A stretch of 64,000 bases of DNA from Doryteuthis pealeii (lineage: Eukaryota; Mollusca; Cephalopoda; Myopsida; Loliginidae): assembly GCA_023376005.1 (NCBI GenBank), contig CM042151.1:79183807-79247806 (forward strand), written 5' to 3'. The position numbers were made by a program, and so were the translations under genes. Under the pieces are notes generated by a model. The model had not been told where the DNA came from. It saw nothing but the letters and a program-made list of their open reading frames with translations, and ran no database searches. Each line of letters starts with the position of its first letter. Position 1 is the first letter of the stretch. Positions 11,064-22,706 of this stretch are shown piece after piece.

Positions 11064-11370
11064 AGACCTTTTTTAAAAAGTCAAGCCTAGGTTTTTTTTG
11101 GATAACCCCATATATATATATAGATAGATAGATATAGATAGATAGATAGATAATATGATAAAATAAATATATAAAGGTTTTACATATCTATTTATTTGAT
11201 GACAAAGGAACAGTCACAACCATTTTGGTTTCATGCATGCGTAATTGCAAACAGTCTTCAGGGGATGTTGTTTCAAATATACACACACACACACATACAC
11301 ACACACAGGGTGAACAAAAAAAAACAGGCCTGGCATTAAAAAAAAGTCTGTTTTTTTTAATCACCCTGTA
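11047..11370. repeat. Two small hairpin repeats with microsatellites
   Basis: At 11047-11108 tagggtgatccaaaaacag pairs with a degenerate right end ggataacccca. At 11308-11370 cagggtgaacaaaaaaaaac pairs with gttttttttaatcaccctg. Between them are (taga)n and (ca)n tracts. The acagggtg ends recall mariner-type MITEs, but the copies are too short to classify. Confidence 0.5.
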
Positions 11371-11764
11371 TATTATTAACTCACAATAAAGCTCTTTTTA
11401 AACACATCTATTTTTAATAGTCTTATTTTTAGGGTATACAAATTTACTGAACACTGCACCAAAAAAGACAAAAAAAACACATTGAAAGTGAAACAGTCAA
11501 GAAAGTTCTTGAGTGCATTAGTTTCTAGGTTCAGTCTGTCACTCTGCTGGGTTCCTTGTACAAAGGTTATTGTCACCAACACGCCCCCACCCCCCAAAAA
11601 AAGAAACAAAGCTAGTTGAGGAAATCCAAAGTTGCAAACCTCCGAAGAAACTGTAGGTATTTTAATCCAATCCAATTTATAACCCAATGTGAATAAAAGC
11701 ATGTTGGTATTTGTAGTCAGATAAGAGACCTACCTCATGCAACACGGTGTGACAGAGAACATGA

Positions 11765-12290
11765 GGTGAGTGGTGGGTGTGAAAGCTTGCCGTATTCTCC
11801 AAGGAAGTGGGCTAGGCTTTGCCTGGTATGTAGGACTGACCTAGAATCGAACCCTCGTCCTTCAGAATGCGAAAGGGCGACTCATTGGCGCGGGCACTGG
11901 AGTTGAGATGCCACGTATGTAAGGTGCCCGGATGATAGCTGCGAGCATTCCAGCGGGTCGGATTGGGTTGACAGTCCTGTGTGTGGGGCACAGATGCCCT
12001 GAAGATAGGGGGAAATGGTGTATAAGTAGAAGGTAACACCCAGAAGTGGGTGACGGCAGTAACGAGTGTTGCATCATTAGCTGCTAAGGATTGGGACAAC
12101 GACGAAGTCAGTGTTTTTGCCTGCAAGAAGGCGTTGGACTCGCTTTTTTTTGCCACTCCCCTCAATAAAGACCTGTTGAGTTCAATATTTATTTTTCCCC
12201 TTCTATTTTTTCCTTCTAGAGACAGTATTCTTATAGCCATTTTCATCATCGTTAATCTAAAGTTTGACATATTCAGTGGCAATTCATCAG
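11765..12290. repeat. Unclassified GC-richer insert, possible SINE or LTR
   Basis: This stretch is richer in GC than its surroundings. On the - strand gagggttcgattctagg (about 11838-11858) resembles a tRNA B-box. On the + strand there is a poly(A)-like cctcaataaagacc near 12160. The overlapping frames on both strands show no recognisable protein. It is probably a retroposon; no boundaries or target duplications were found. Confidence 0.35.
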
Positions 12291-12803
12291 GTCTGTAGCA
12301 AGCCTTCAGTTGAAATCCACATTGAATCTGAAGTTTGCTCTAACCAGACAGTGAATTACCTTAAATGCTTTTGTGCTGTTTTTTTATTGGCTATTTTACT
12401 GGCAGTCATTGTTGCAGCTGCTATCATCTGTATATAGAAGTGGTGATTCTGTGTGAGTCTTATGCCGAAATATACTTTAACACACCACTATTTTTGGTAT
12501 AATGTGTAAATATCCTGTTCAAAAGAAATAAAAGGTATATATATATATTTAAAATAAACAACATTTGTTTTTGTTATTTAAGCTTGTATTTTTTTTTTTT
12601 TTTTGTTATTTAGAAAAAATATTACAACAATAGTCTGTTAAATTGAACTTAACGGACCTAAATTCCACCATCTTATGTCACAGCACCGAAAGAAAAAAAT
12701 ACCAAATATCAGGGAATTAACTGAATTTAATGAAATTTTCATGTTGATATATTAATAAATAAAAGCTATAATGCACCAGTTAATTTATTTTAAAACTTTA
12801 ACA

Positions 12804-12897
12804 TTTTTTTAGGTCAGTCAACTTTGAACTACATATCTTTGAGAATCTGTGTTACACTTCAAAGATATGTGGTTCAAAGTTAACTGACCTAAAAAAT
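12804..12897. repeat. Hairpin, 39-bp arms
   Basis: ttttttaggtcagtcaactt with ctacatatctttg is mirrored by caaagatatgtgg and aagttaactgacctaaaaaa around a loop of about 16 bp. No coding content. Confidence 0.75.
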
Positions 12898-13345
12898 ATA
12901 AAAGTTTTTGAATAAAATAACTTAAATTAAGTCAATTCCTTGATTTTTGATAATTTTGATAATTTAAAATTTAAAAAAAAAATCTTTATTACTTCCCCTG
13001 ACAGAGTTTATGTCTCCCTACTATAAACTATATAATTGTGTATAATGTATAGATTATTAGTATTAGATAGCAATACTTGATACCATATGCCGTTAAACAA
13101 ATATTTTTTTTTTTTAAATCTAATAGCTAATGGTAAATTGTTTTTCGAATGTATGGATTTGCATTGTTTCCATGGTTAAACTTGAGAAATAAAATAAGAT
13201 AAAATAGAATAGTGTCATCAGAGTATGAAGCAAGGTAAAAAAAAATTGGAAAACAATATTTTGAATGTGAAATTTGTTTAGCACATTGCTGTTTGATATC
13301 CTCACATGTTTCTTATTTGTTTAAAAAAAAAAATTATTTGTTGCA

Positions 13346-13852
13346 TATCGCATAAATCCCTCCTGGCCTCCCGCCCTAAAAAACACACTAAGCAGTGCCT
13401 GCTCAATATCCAACCCTTGCTATGAACTCCTTAGCTGTTTCAAGGCATTTTTCCCAAAAAGTTAATGTGATATGAAAGTGATATTTTACCCCTTCCTCCA
13501 GAGTCTTTTCTTGACAAGTAAATGTAAATATTCTAACACTCTTTTTTGAAATATTCTTTTTTTTTAGCAGTTTGAAGGCGTTTTTATTGACAAATAACTT
13601 TTATTAGTGGTTTGAAGGCGTTAAAAGTAAGCCACCCTCAGGGTTTTTATCGACAAGTAGAAATGTAAATATTTATACCCCACCTTTGAAATATCTATAT
13701 TCTATTTTATTTTAATTCAAAACAACTTTCATGAGGGAAAAACGCCTTCAAACAGCAAGGGAGTTCATAGCACGTTTATGATTTTGAGCAGGCACTACTT
13801 TTTTTCAGGCGTTTTTTTAGGACAGGAGGCCAGGACGCATTTATGCTATAAT
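13346..13852. mobile_element. Foldback element with internal repeats
   Basis: The left arm (about 13346-13450: gcataaatccctcctggcct, tgcctgctca, gctatgaactcc) is inverted at 13742-13852 (gagttcatagc, gagcaggcac, aggaggccagga). The centre has direct repeats of gtttgaaggcgtttttat. No gene. Confidence 0.7.
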
Positions 13853-14199
13853 ACCCGATTCTTTAATGTTCTATTCCAGAATTAATTGTTTAATCAAAAA
13901 GAAGAATTTTCAAAATCAAAAATTTTGTTAAAAAAGCGATAAGAAGAAAAAGTTATATCTATTTACTTACTTTACTTTACTTACTTAGTTATGGCTCAAG
14001 GCCGGGGCATCCAGTAAGACCCATACTCACTAGTTATGGTTTGCTAGTCTAGCCTGTTACTCATTATACTACGTGAGGCGCACTTAGAGTCAGGAAAATT
14101 TGGAAGTTGATAAAAACAGTCCGACTTTTAATTATGTAAGGAACCGATATTTAGTCAACACCGCTTATTGATTTACTGAAACGGTTTCTGCTATAATGA

Positions 14200-14361
14200 T
14201 TGGCCATTTGAAATAAGTGTTTATGTTTTAATTCTTGTTTTTAATCCAACTTTCTTTGTGTCAGTCTTTTCAAATATGAATTTAAACAACAAGTCGACAG
14301 AATTTGAAAAAAGAGAAATTAAAAGACTCTCAACAACAACCAATTACTGTATTTCGTAAAG
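14200..14361 (+). other. Weak candidate for ZNF B first exon
   Basis: By position (3.7 kb before the ZNF B acceptor) and by a fair donor (aaaggtaagaag, GT at 14362) this could be the 5' exon of ZNF B. It does not share clear sequence with the candidate first exons of C, D and F, so the call is tentative. Confidence 0.2.
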
Positions 14362-15123
14362 GTAAGAAGATGGGGGGAAAAATCCGGCAGAGTAAAGTGC
14401 TTCTACACCATGGTGAAAACGTCTTCTTTTTCATATTTTTCGAAAATTTTCGTTTGATTACTATCGATTAAGCAGAGAAGAATTCGATCTTATATAATTG
14501 AGGTTTGGGCACTGATTTTGGGGTGGCTTATGTGGGAGTTCAGTTTGTCATGTAAATATATTCTAAAATGGACCCCGAAAGATGTTTATCTGAAATAGAA
14601 AGTCTGTTATATTTCCAGATCGTTAAGAACTAATGAATTTTGCTAAAATAAAAAAAATGTCATAATATTAACATTTTTTAGCAGAATTCTGTATCCATGG
14701 TTATTTTACTAAAAAAATCCCGCAAATAGAAACTTATTAAAATCTTCTGATATAATTATTCAGACTCTTATCTTTATAGAAAAAAAAAAGTCGTTTTTTA
14801 TCGGTTCATTTTTTTCAGATTTCATAAAATAAAATAGGGGTGGGTTCCGGAAATATTTAGGAAAAACCAATTCTAACATAATTTCATCAAAAGGTAAGTA
14901 ATTATGGAAATTTTCGTAAAAATCGGACCATTAATTGATTTTTCATAGAATCTTTTTAAAGTTTCTAGTCGTAACTTGTTTTTGGCTACGTAAAATTTCA
15001 ATTGATTTAACGATGCGAAAATGTAAACGTTGTTTTCATTAGGGGTAACCAAAATCCGGTCACGTGATCAATTTAGGCGATTTTGAATAACTGAAAGTAA
15101 ATATTTTTTACCTTTTGTTTTTT

Positions 15124-15197
<74 letters not shown>

Positions 15198-16120
15198 AAA
15201 AAAAAAAAAGTAACGATTATACAGAGTTGTTACAAAGAAAAACAGTTAATTCAAAGATCAAATTATCCGATTGGGAAAATTACACACCGTTAATAAAGAA
15301 AATTTTTTTAATAAATAAAATAACCTGTTTTACATACAAAAGGGTTATTTTTATGTGCAAACGGGGATTGTAACTTTATATATTATCTCTCTTTGGCAAT
15401 TATACATTTAAATGTATAGGTGGCTGTATTCGACATAATTGTTTTCTTGTGCATTTTCAAGGATTTTTTTTGGCGGGGGGGTATTTTTTTTTTTTTTTTT
15501 TTTTTTTGGTAATTTCAGAATAACTCCAGAATATTTTTTAGTTGAACTTATAGTGTAACTAAAGCAAAGAAAAGACAATAAGTATTACAAATATTGTCAG
15601 TTTTGCTCTTCCATATATTATAAGAATCAAACATTACTATTCAACAATAAAAATTACTAATTCTTTTAAAAATATTAATATATCGTGGATCGGACAAATT
15701 TTTAGTTCACCTGAATCCTAAAATTCATATATTTAAATACCCATTAAAATTTCGATTTGTACACACAAAAAAAGATTTTTAAACATTAAAGAAAAAAAAT
15801 TATTTAAGCACTCAAACGATTGAAAATCTCTTAAAAATTATTTTTTTTCAATTTCGGTGCTTAATTGATAGAAATCAGAATAAATTATTGTCCAAAAAAA
15901 AATTAAAAAGAAGATGTTTTCACTTTAGGGTTGCCACCCTTTACATACATTAAAAATTACTAAACAACAAATTTACTAAACACTTGTATTTAGACACAAC
16001 ACCTTTTACTCTACTTCTGTTTTAATATAACAAAAAGGATTTTTTTTTTTTTTTTTTTGTATCACTAAACTGTATCCTGTCTTTGTGTCCGGACATATTT
16101 CCTCCCCTCCTTTAACACCA
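14330..16120. repeat. Duplicated intron-type repeat (family A), copy 1
   Basis: Contains segments that recur on either strand at 25400-27060, 37240-39300 and 50280-52100: taacttgtttttggctacg, aaatttcaattgatttaac, aaaatattaatatatcg and the shared ggtcacgtgatcaattta. These blocks lie between the ZNF exons and appear to be duplicated intron sequence mixed with old transposon. Microsatellites interrupt this copy. Confidence 0.6.
15127..15194. repeat. (TC)34 microsatellite
   Basis: A pure tc dinucleotide run of 68 bp followed by an A run of about 15 bp. Confidence 0.97.
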
Positions 16121-16289
16121 ATATTTATTTATTTACTAAACTTAGCTTAGATTTGCACAAGAAGATTTTATTCCTAGAAATTTCTTTCTTTCTATGAATA
16201 TGTGTAAAAGAAAGACAGAAATTAAATTTCATTGAATCAAATAGTTTCCAGTCAAAAAGGCTTTGGCCTCTAGACCTTTAATTTAGAGT

Positions 16290-16700
16290 TAAACTAACCG
16301 TGTGATCCCAGGGGACCGTCCCCCCAAGTAACAGTTGCCCCCTCGATTTAAAGGGGCAAGGCTGAGTTTATTGCCCGGTGCCTGAGGTGACCCAAAAGGC
16401 AATGCTGCTGGGAACCACATATTTTTTGTATTAGCCATTACATGAGCTTCAGTTTGTATGTGGCTTTCCATGTTAAAAAGACCTTGTGTCACATCCCAGT
16501 AATTTTATAAGTGTCGGTGGAGCTAAGAATATGCTGACTGTATCCCCAGTGGAGGGATCAGAACCCGTCCCCACAAAAAAAGGTAGGGGCCCTGAGTATG
16601 ACTCTAAATTGCATCTGATGGTGAGGCTTCAGTGCTGGAAATCTGGTGATGTTTTTACCACAAAATAAGTTAATTCTCTCGTTTCTTAGATCAGATTAAC
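16290..16700 (-). repeat. Retroposon-like repeat H, related to repeat G
   Basis: A GC-richer block (16300-16660) whose gatggtgaggcttcagtgct region parallels gatggtgaggttccaatttt in repeat G at about 32710. The two short frames over it (16289-16492 and 16486-16668) have no recognisable domain. A tail of the gttgatatgccattaaac type is found nearby at 16860. Confidence 0.4.
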
Positions 16701-17126
16701 GGGTTTTGTTTGCCATTTTGTGCACTGACAACACCTAAGAATAAATAAATATTAAATAAAAACAACATATAAAAAAAAAACAACAAAAAACTCTCTATGC
16801 TCCCTGAGTAGAAAGATGAGCCTTCTTTTGGATAAAAATTCAAACTAAAAATATGAAGGTTGATATGCCATTAAACAAAAAAACAAACCAAACAAACCAT
16901 TTAAAAGAAAAAGAAGTTTTATATGAAATTATTTTGAAACAATGTAGAAGTTAGTTTTTGTAGAAAAGTAATAAATAGATGTGAAAAAACATGGATCATG
17001 AGGATGATTTATGAAAATTAATGTGAATATTTAAGACATTTTGATTATTGATTATTGTGATCTTGAAGTGACTTCTGGATATTTTGTTAGTTGTATATAA
17101 TATATAATAATAATAATATATAATCA

Positions 17127-17350
17127 CTAGAGCCTTCAGCTAGAAACCATGAGGTTCCTAGGTCGATACCAGCCCTCGCCAACTCAGCGTATGAGTAGCA
17201 AAGGGATCTGTGCGGTAAAGTAAGGAGCTGATGGTAGGTGTGTCACTTCACCTCGGACGCAAAACAATCTTCTTGGTCTAGCACTAGTGATAGGCAATAG
17301 ACTCCCTCACTGATTGCCTGATACCGACTTTAGTCCACCCAGAACTTTAC
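17127..17350 (+). repeat. tRNA-derived SINE, 5'-truncated
   Basis: The same family as 29878-30124, in + orientation. It shows the B-box region ggttcctaggtcgatacc, then ctcgccaactcagcgtatga, ggtaaagtaaggagctgat and ggtctagcactagtgat. The A-box end is degraded. Imperfect taata-type microsatellites flank it on both sides. Confidence 0.8.
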
Positions 17351-18065
17351 CTTACTTTTTTTTTATAATAATAGAACAATAATAATAATCTAATATATAA
17401 TAATATCAATAATAATAATAGTTCTAATATATAATAATGTTATATAATAATATATGTAATAATAAAATAAGATACTTTCAAAATAAAACTTACATTTCCT
17501 ATGTTCAATTCATTTTTTTTTAACATATCAAAAGGTATTTGTTGAATATTGTTGATATTGAATATTATGACTGCACATGAAGTTTTGCAATTCATTCAAA
17601 TTTTAAGAGTTTAAAAAAGTTTTCAAATAATAATATTATGACATTTGTTTGCACTTTTTATTTCTGAATTCATTAATTTTTCTCTAAAAAAAACTACTGC
17701 ATTGTATATTATACAATTTTTTGGATATAGTTATTTATTGCAAGTTTCATTGTGTTAAATATGAGCGGGGGGGGGGTAAATTTCACAGGGAAAATTGGTG
17801 GTGAACTTAATAGATGTTAGTGAAATGAAATGTTAGTTTAATGTATATATTTTTAATTTCTCTTAATACTTTTAATATAAATGAAACTCTAAGGAAAAGA
17901 AAATACGTTAATTCATTGTAAGTTTTTTTTTTTTGTTTAATTAAATGACAGCATTATCATTATTATATAGATTTACAGTTGTTGTGTTTTCAAATTGAAT
18001 GATTGCAATTTTATATTTAAAAATAATCTATGAGTTGCTTGCTTTTTTAAAATAATACTTTCTTT

Positions 18066-18349
18066 CTATTTCCAGATATCAAACGTCAGGGAGTAGAACA
18101 ATTTTTTGATTTGAAAAGATACATGAACATACATGCTGGAGAGAAAAGATATTCTTGCAAATTCATTGAGCTGTATTCTTAATAGAGTTCATTTTTGATT
18201 ATTCACATACAAAGGAAAAGTCTATACACATCAACATTTTTATTGAATTCCCATTTTGAAATACAGATACAAAAATATTGCAGAGAGCAGCCTTACTGTT
18301 AAGCAAGTGTTCCAATAACCAGTTTCAAAGAGTTTAAAATTGAAGAGAC
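18066..18349 (+). pseudogene. ZNF B exon 5' part: acceptor plus decayed finger
   Basis: A 3' splice site (tttctatttccag, AG at 18074-18075) is followed by atatcaaacg. One frame then reads a degenerate finger ending MNIHAGEKRYSCKF before stops. Homologous decayed segments with stops start the ZNF exons of C, D, E and F, so either the array is translated from the internal ATG or these copies are not functional. Confidence 0.55.
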
Positions 18350-19375
18350 ATGCAGACACAGACTGGTGTGAAGCCATATGGAAAAACATTTTCAGAAAAG
18401 TTGGGTTCAGAAAAACACAGGAAAAAGTACACTCAAGGTAAAACACTTTTGTGCACAAAATATGGACAGGCACTTTTAGATAATCCAGGTTCTAAAGAAC
18501 ACACAGAAACACTCACAGGAGGGAAACCATTCTCTTGTGAAGTGTGTGGAGCAGCATTTTCAGAAAGTTCTAGTCTAAAAAAACACATAAGAACACACAC
18601 AGGAGAGAAACCATATTCCTGCACAGAATGTGGATCAAAGTTTTCTGAGAGTTCAACTTTAACAAAACACATTCGAATACACACAGGTGAGAAACCATTT
18701 TCTTGTGAAATATGTAAATCAGCATTTTCAGAGAATTCTACTTTAAAAAAACATATGCGAACACACACAGGAGAGAAACCATTTCATTGTGAAGTGTGTG
18801 GATCGGCATTTTCTGTCAGCTCTAGTTTAAGAAAACATATGCGAATACACACAGGAGAGAAACCATTTTCTTGTGAAGTGTGTGAATCAGCATTTTTACA
18901 GAGTTCCAATTTAAAAAGACACATGCAAATACACACAGGAGAGAAACCATTTTCTTGTCAAGTGTGTGGATCAGCATTTTCAGTCAGCACAAGTTTAAAA
19001 AAACATATGCGAATACATACGGGAGAGAAACCATTTTCTTGTGAAGTGTGTGAATCAGCATTTTCAGAGAATTCCAGTTTAAAAAAACACATGCGAACAC
19101 ATACTGGCGAAAAACCATATCCTTGCACAGAGTGTGGATCAGCTTTTTCTGAGAGTTCCACTTTAAAAAAACACATGCGAACACATACAGGAGAAAAACC
19201 TTATTCTTGTGAAGTGTGTGGGTTAGCATTTTCAGAGAGTTCTAATTTAAAAAAGCATGTACGAATACATACAGGTGAGAAGCCATTTTCTTGTGAAGTG
19301 TGTGGATCAGCATTCCTAACAAATTACAATTTAAAAATGCATATGCGAAGGCATAGTAGAGAGAAAACATTGTAA
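18350..19375 (+). CDS. C2H2 zinc-finger array protein, ZNF B (341 aa)
   Basis: Predicted nuclear DNA-binding protein. It starts at ATG 18350. Two degenerate fingers (residues about 10-58, missing Cys or His ligands) come first, followed by ten canonical C2H2 fingers from about residue 63, each 28 residues, joined by near-invariant HTGEKP linkers. The recognition helices are unusually uniform ([30 protein letters not shown]). Two fingers carry the variant Cys pair CTEC. It ends in REKTL-stop, like ZNF C (REKPL-stop). The 3' flank is also shared with C, so B and C are the closest pair. No regulatory domain is visible. The ATG choice is uncertain because a spliced 5' exon may supply the start. 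Confidence 0.88.
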   Translation: MQTQTGVKPYGKTFSEKLGSEKHRKKYTQGKTLLCTKYGQALLDNPGSKEHTETLTGGKPFSCEVCGAAFSESSSLKKHIRTHTGEKPYSCTECGSKFSESSTLTKHIRIHTGEKPFSCEICKSAFSENSTLKKHMRTHTGEKPFHCEVCGSAFSVSSSLRKHMRIHTGEKPFSCEVCESAFLQSSNLKRHMQIHTGEKPFSCQVCGSAFSVSTSLKKHMRIHTGEKPFSCEVCESAFSENSSLKKHMRTHTGEKPYPCTECGSAFSESSTLKKHMRTHTGEKPYSCEVCGLAFSESSNLKKHVRIHTGEKPFSCEVCGSAFLTNYNLKMHMRRHSREKTL

Positions 19376-19565
19376 ATTGTGAAGATTAACAATTTACCCA
19401 AACTTGAGTTGAAAAATCTATATGGAAATAATAAGTAATCACATTTGTCATGTGAATGGCTCAGAATTTCTATTAGTTCATATTTTAAAAAAACTTGTGG
19501 ACAAGTCACAGAGAAAGAAGTTATTATGTAGATCCCACACCCAAGAGAAAGTATATGTGAATATT
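19376..19565 (+). pseudogene. Decayed finger and 3' flank shared with ZNF C
   Basis: Contains gaagattaacaatttaccc, acttgagttgaaaaatct and catttgtcatgtgaatggctc, matching 29510-29650 after ZNF C. A finger-like Leu-x2-His region is still visible. This shows that the 3' flank was duplicated with the gene. Confidence 0.6.
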
Positions 19566-19569
19566 TTCA

Positions 19570-20118
19570 AAAGTTCATCGGACCAAGTAACTAATAGGCA
19601 CCCTAACCGAGATCAGTTTTGAAAGGACTGAATTTTGCTTTTCACCAGTTGTTAGTAAAGAAAATCACCAGTCGATACAAACCAAAGACACATTTTTATA
19701 CTAAAATAGTTTTTGATTTTAATAAAAGAATTATGTAAAAAAATTAGTTTTTCTCTTAAGATAAACTAATATTGTTATTGTTTTTTTAATAAAACTTTAA
19801 ATGGAAGACACATTTTTATATTAAATAATTTATTTAAACAGAAGAGAAATGAAGATATGTTTATTTAAATAAAAATTGTTTTTACAAACTATTTTTTAGG
19901 TTTATTTAAATAAAAGGATGTTATTCAGAAATGGTATTACATAATTTATAAAAATTATTTTTCATATGTCTCTACATGGATTCCTATCTGAAATAATACT
20001 TTTATAATGTCAATAACAATATTAGTTTATTGTTGGTGGAAAACTATTTTTAACATAAACTAACAACAACATGAAATAAATTCATTTTTTTATTAACTAT
20101 CTGTAGAGGTACTTGGAA
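19570..20118. mobile_element. Degenerate foldback element downstream of ZNF B
   Basis: Starts ggaccaagtaactaatag and carries ttttgcttttcacca, acacatttttatactaaaat and caacaacatgaaata, all shared with the foldback at 4715-5388. The inverted right arm is strongly eroded. Confidence 0.6.
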
Positions 20119-20189
20119 AATAAATAAACATGTCTTTTGTTTTTTGTTTCAATATTGGTTTCTTTGTTTAATGCCATAAACAAAGAAAC

Positions 20190-20755
20190 CAAACCGAAAA
20201 CATGAAATATGGCACCCTAGAAGAATCATGGGCAAGAGAAATTATGTACGTGCTAGCTCAAAGCGAGCAAGAACATGTCTGGTGTGCAAAATGAAATCCG
20301 GGGGAGTCTAGTGAGCGATTAGGGAGATTGAACTTTCATCCCCTGATCGTCAGTCATGGCTTGATGTTCGACTACCTCATTGGCGCGTATGCAAATTCCT
20401 ACACTGCGCAATTGACCTGGATATGGGATTTTAGTTAGGACAGTAAATGATTATTTAAGGCCTGCCTAACCACACCAAGACAGTTGCATTCTGATCTTGC
20501 TGATGAGGGCACTGGCATACGATGAGTAAGAAGAGTCAAGTGAGCTTTGGTTGATGACTGCTAGAAAAGATTGTTGCAGTTGGCAAGGATTTGGTCAGAG
20601 AACTTTGGCAGCTGGGAGAATGTCTTTTTTTGTTGGAGAGATCCGACTGTCAAACCCGACTAATTTTCTGTTCACTTATTATAAATCTGTTGAATAATTC
20701 CTGTTTTTATTATTTAAATAAATAAATGCTTATCATAGGTTCATAATTTCAGGAC
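20190..20755. repeat. Unclassified GC-richer insert, possible LTR
   Basis: A block richer in GC than its surroundings with tatttaaggcctgcc (TATA-like), then aaacccgactaatttt, then an A/T end with aataaataaatg. The layout suggests a retrotransposon LTR or 3' end, but no second copy, target duplication or coding region is present in the window. Confidence 0.25.
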
Positions 20756-22706
20756 ATCAAATGAACTTATAGTTAATAAAATATTGTACTCTTGAAACAT
20801 CAATTAAATTTTTTTTTTTTACACTCTAGTGTAAAATGGTCATACTAACTCTAATGTAATAGGCATTTTTTTCTGATTTGTATGACATGTTTTTCAAAAA
20901 TATATGCAGAATCAATTAGTCCATTGAATTTCTTGCTTTACTAATAATATAAATGTATATTTCTTTATATTTCTTCTTTTCTATATTTTCTTATTTAAAT
21001 GAAATATACATTTAATTCTCCTTATTGATTTATATTTCATTGTGTAATACTAGCAAAAATTAGACCTCTGGGCACAAATATTTGATTTTAATAGAATTAA
21101 ATACTATATTTGATTATAAAGATGAATGAAATTTAATACGAACACAAAAAGATTGCACTTATTTTTACTTTATTCTTATTGATTTCAATATAGAATTAGA
21201 TATAAGATTGTTTAAAAAAAATACATTTCTTGAAAGAAAATTGAAGACATGAGCAAGTTTTTTTGTTTTTTTTCATAAAAAAATAGTAGGATGCAAAAAA
21301 AAATCTAAGAAATGAGTTTTTCACTAAAAAATTTTTATGGACTAACTAGCAATTTTAACCAAAGATAGATCTTGGCAGAATAATATAAGAAATCAATTGC
21401 CAAATTGCACCAAATATTTATTTATCAAACACGGTTTTATTAAAACTGGTATGCAAATTATTCACACCATAGACTATGTAAAATTTATTTCTTAATGATA
21501 TATAACACAATTCGTCTGCTGCAAAAAACTGGTCCGACTTCAGTGTCTGCGGATTCTGTTCTAATAATTTAAGGCTATCTGCCCCCTGGCGTCTGATTCC
21601 AGGAACTAATTAAGGGGCAGATAACCCCAATTTCTGATAATTAACTACAACTAGAGTATCCAATTTAGAGTAGTTTAGTGGGTTTTATTATTTCATTTTA
21701 TGCTGACCATTAGTTACCTTTTGGTAAGGGGAACTCACAAACCTTTTTAGTTTACGCCGCTGGTCGAGATAGGTGACATAGTAAGCTCCCATTTCTTTCA
21801 GATTTTCGATTTCTTTGAAATATATTTGCTGTTATCCTTTTATTCAATGTTATTTGTTTTCCCTTGTACAGTTTCACAGTGTTTATTAAATAAACTTAAT
21901 GACATCAGTACAGGTAGGTATTTAAATTTTGATGAAGAAGACTCAACAACAACAAACAAATGAAGATACAAATATATATTCATAAGAATACAACTTGCAA
22001 ACTTAATGGCATTGCAGCCAAACTTATCTTCTGAAATCCATCTTGGTTCTAGGAGAAACTGATTGTCAACACTACAAGTGACACTTGACAGGGATTCAAT
22101 TTAGGCACTGTAACTGCCGCTAAACTGACCAGTTAATTATATCTTGTTTTTATATAGTTATTTTTTGTTTATAAAATTAATTACAACCACAGCATCCAAT
22201 TTAAAGTAGTTTAGTGGGTTTTATTAATCCCATTTTGTACTGACATTAGTTTCTGTGATCTACAAGTCCATAACTGGAAATTGGTAAGGGGAACTGACAT
22301 ACAAAGCCCTTGGAGTTTACACCAATGGTCAGGATAGTCAGGTTATTTGTCACCGAAATAAATATCCAAAATACAAACTCATAGATAGAAATTATAGACA
22401 CCATGATTCAGACTTTGGTTCCTCTGGTAAAGAGTTCTCAGTTCCTGGTAAAGAGTCCTTCGATAATGAATCCTTTGGTTACTCTGGTAATCATATGAGT
22501 CCTTCCTGAGTATTGGTAAAGATCCGGTAATCCTATATCTCTCTTCAGTGAGCGCAATTGTAATTATGACCGGTTTAAATAGTGTGTCTTCCATGCAGTA
22601 TGTTTAGTGATTGGCTGCAGGAACAACTCACGTGACCTTGGCTAGTCTATAAATCAAGGTGGGGAATTAGAGCACATCTGATATCAAAATATTCCAACAA
22701 CCTCTA

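Noticed and set aside
11376..11702. 108-residue minus-strand frame
   Set aside because: Leu/Phe-rich, no domain, adjacent to MITE-like hairpins; no conservation could be shown within the window.
11812..12298. Overlapping frames of 156, 71 and 82 residues
   Set aside because: Three frames on both strands over a GC-richer insert with a tRNA-like box; open length follows composition, and no domain was recognised.
18433..19229. Long antisense frames with repeated [13 protein letters not shown] pattern
   Set aside because: They are the complementary reading of C2H2 finger codons; the same shadows occur behind all arrays (5477-6280, 40772-41179, 59238-59744, 63422-63706).
18539..19375. 84-bp direct repeats resembling a CRISPR-like or satellite array
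   Set aside because: The period is exactly 28 codons and each unit codes for a C2H2 finger, so the repetition is protein-driven.
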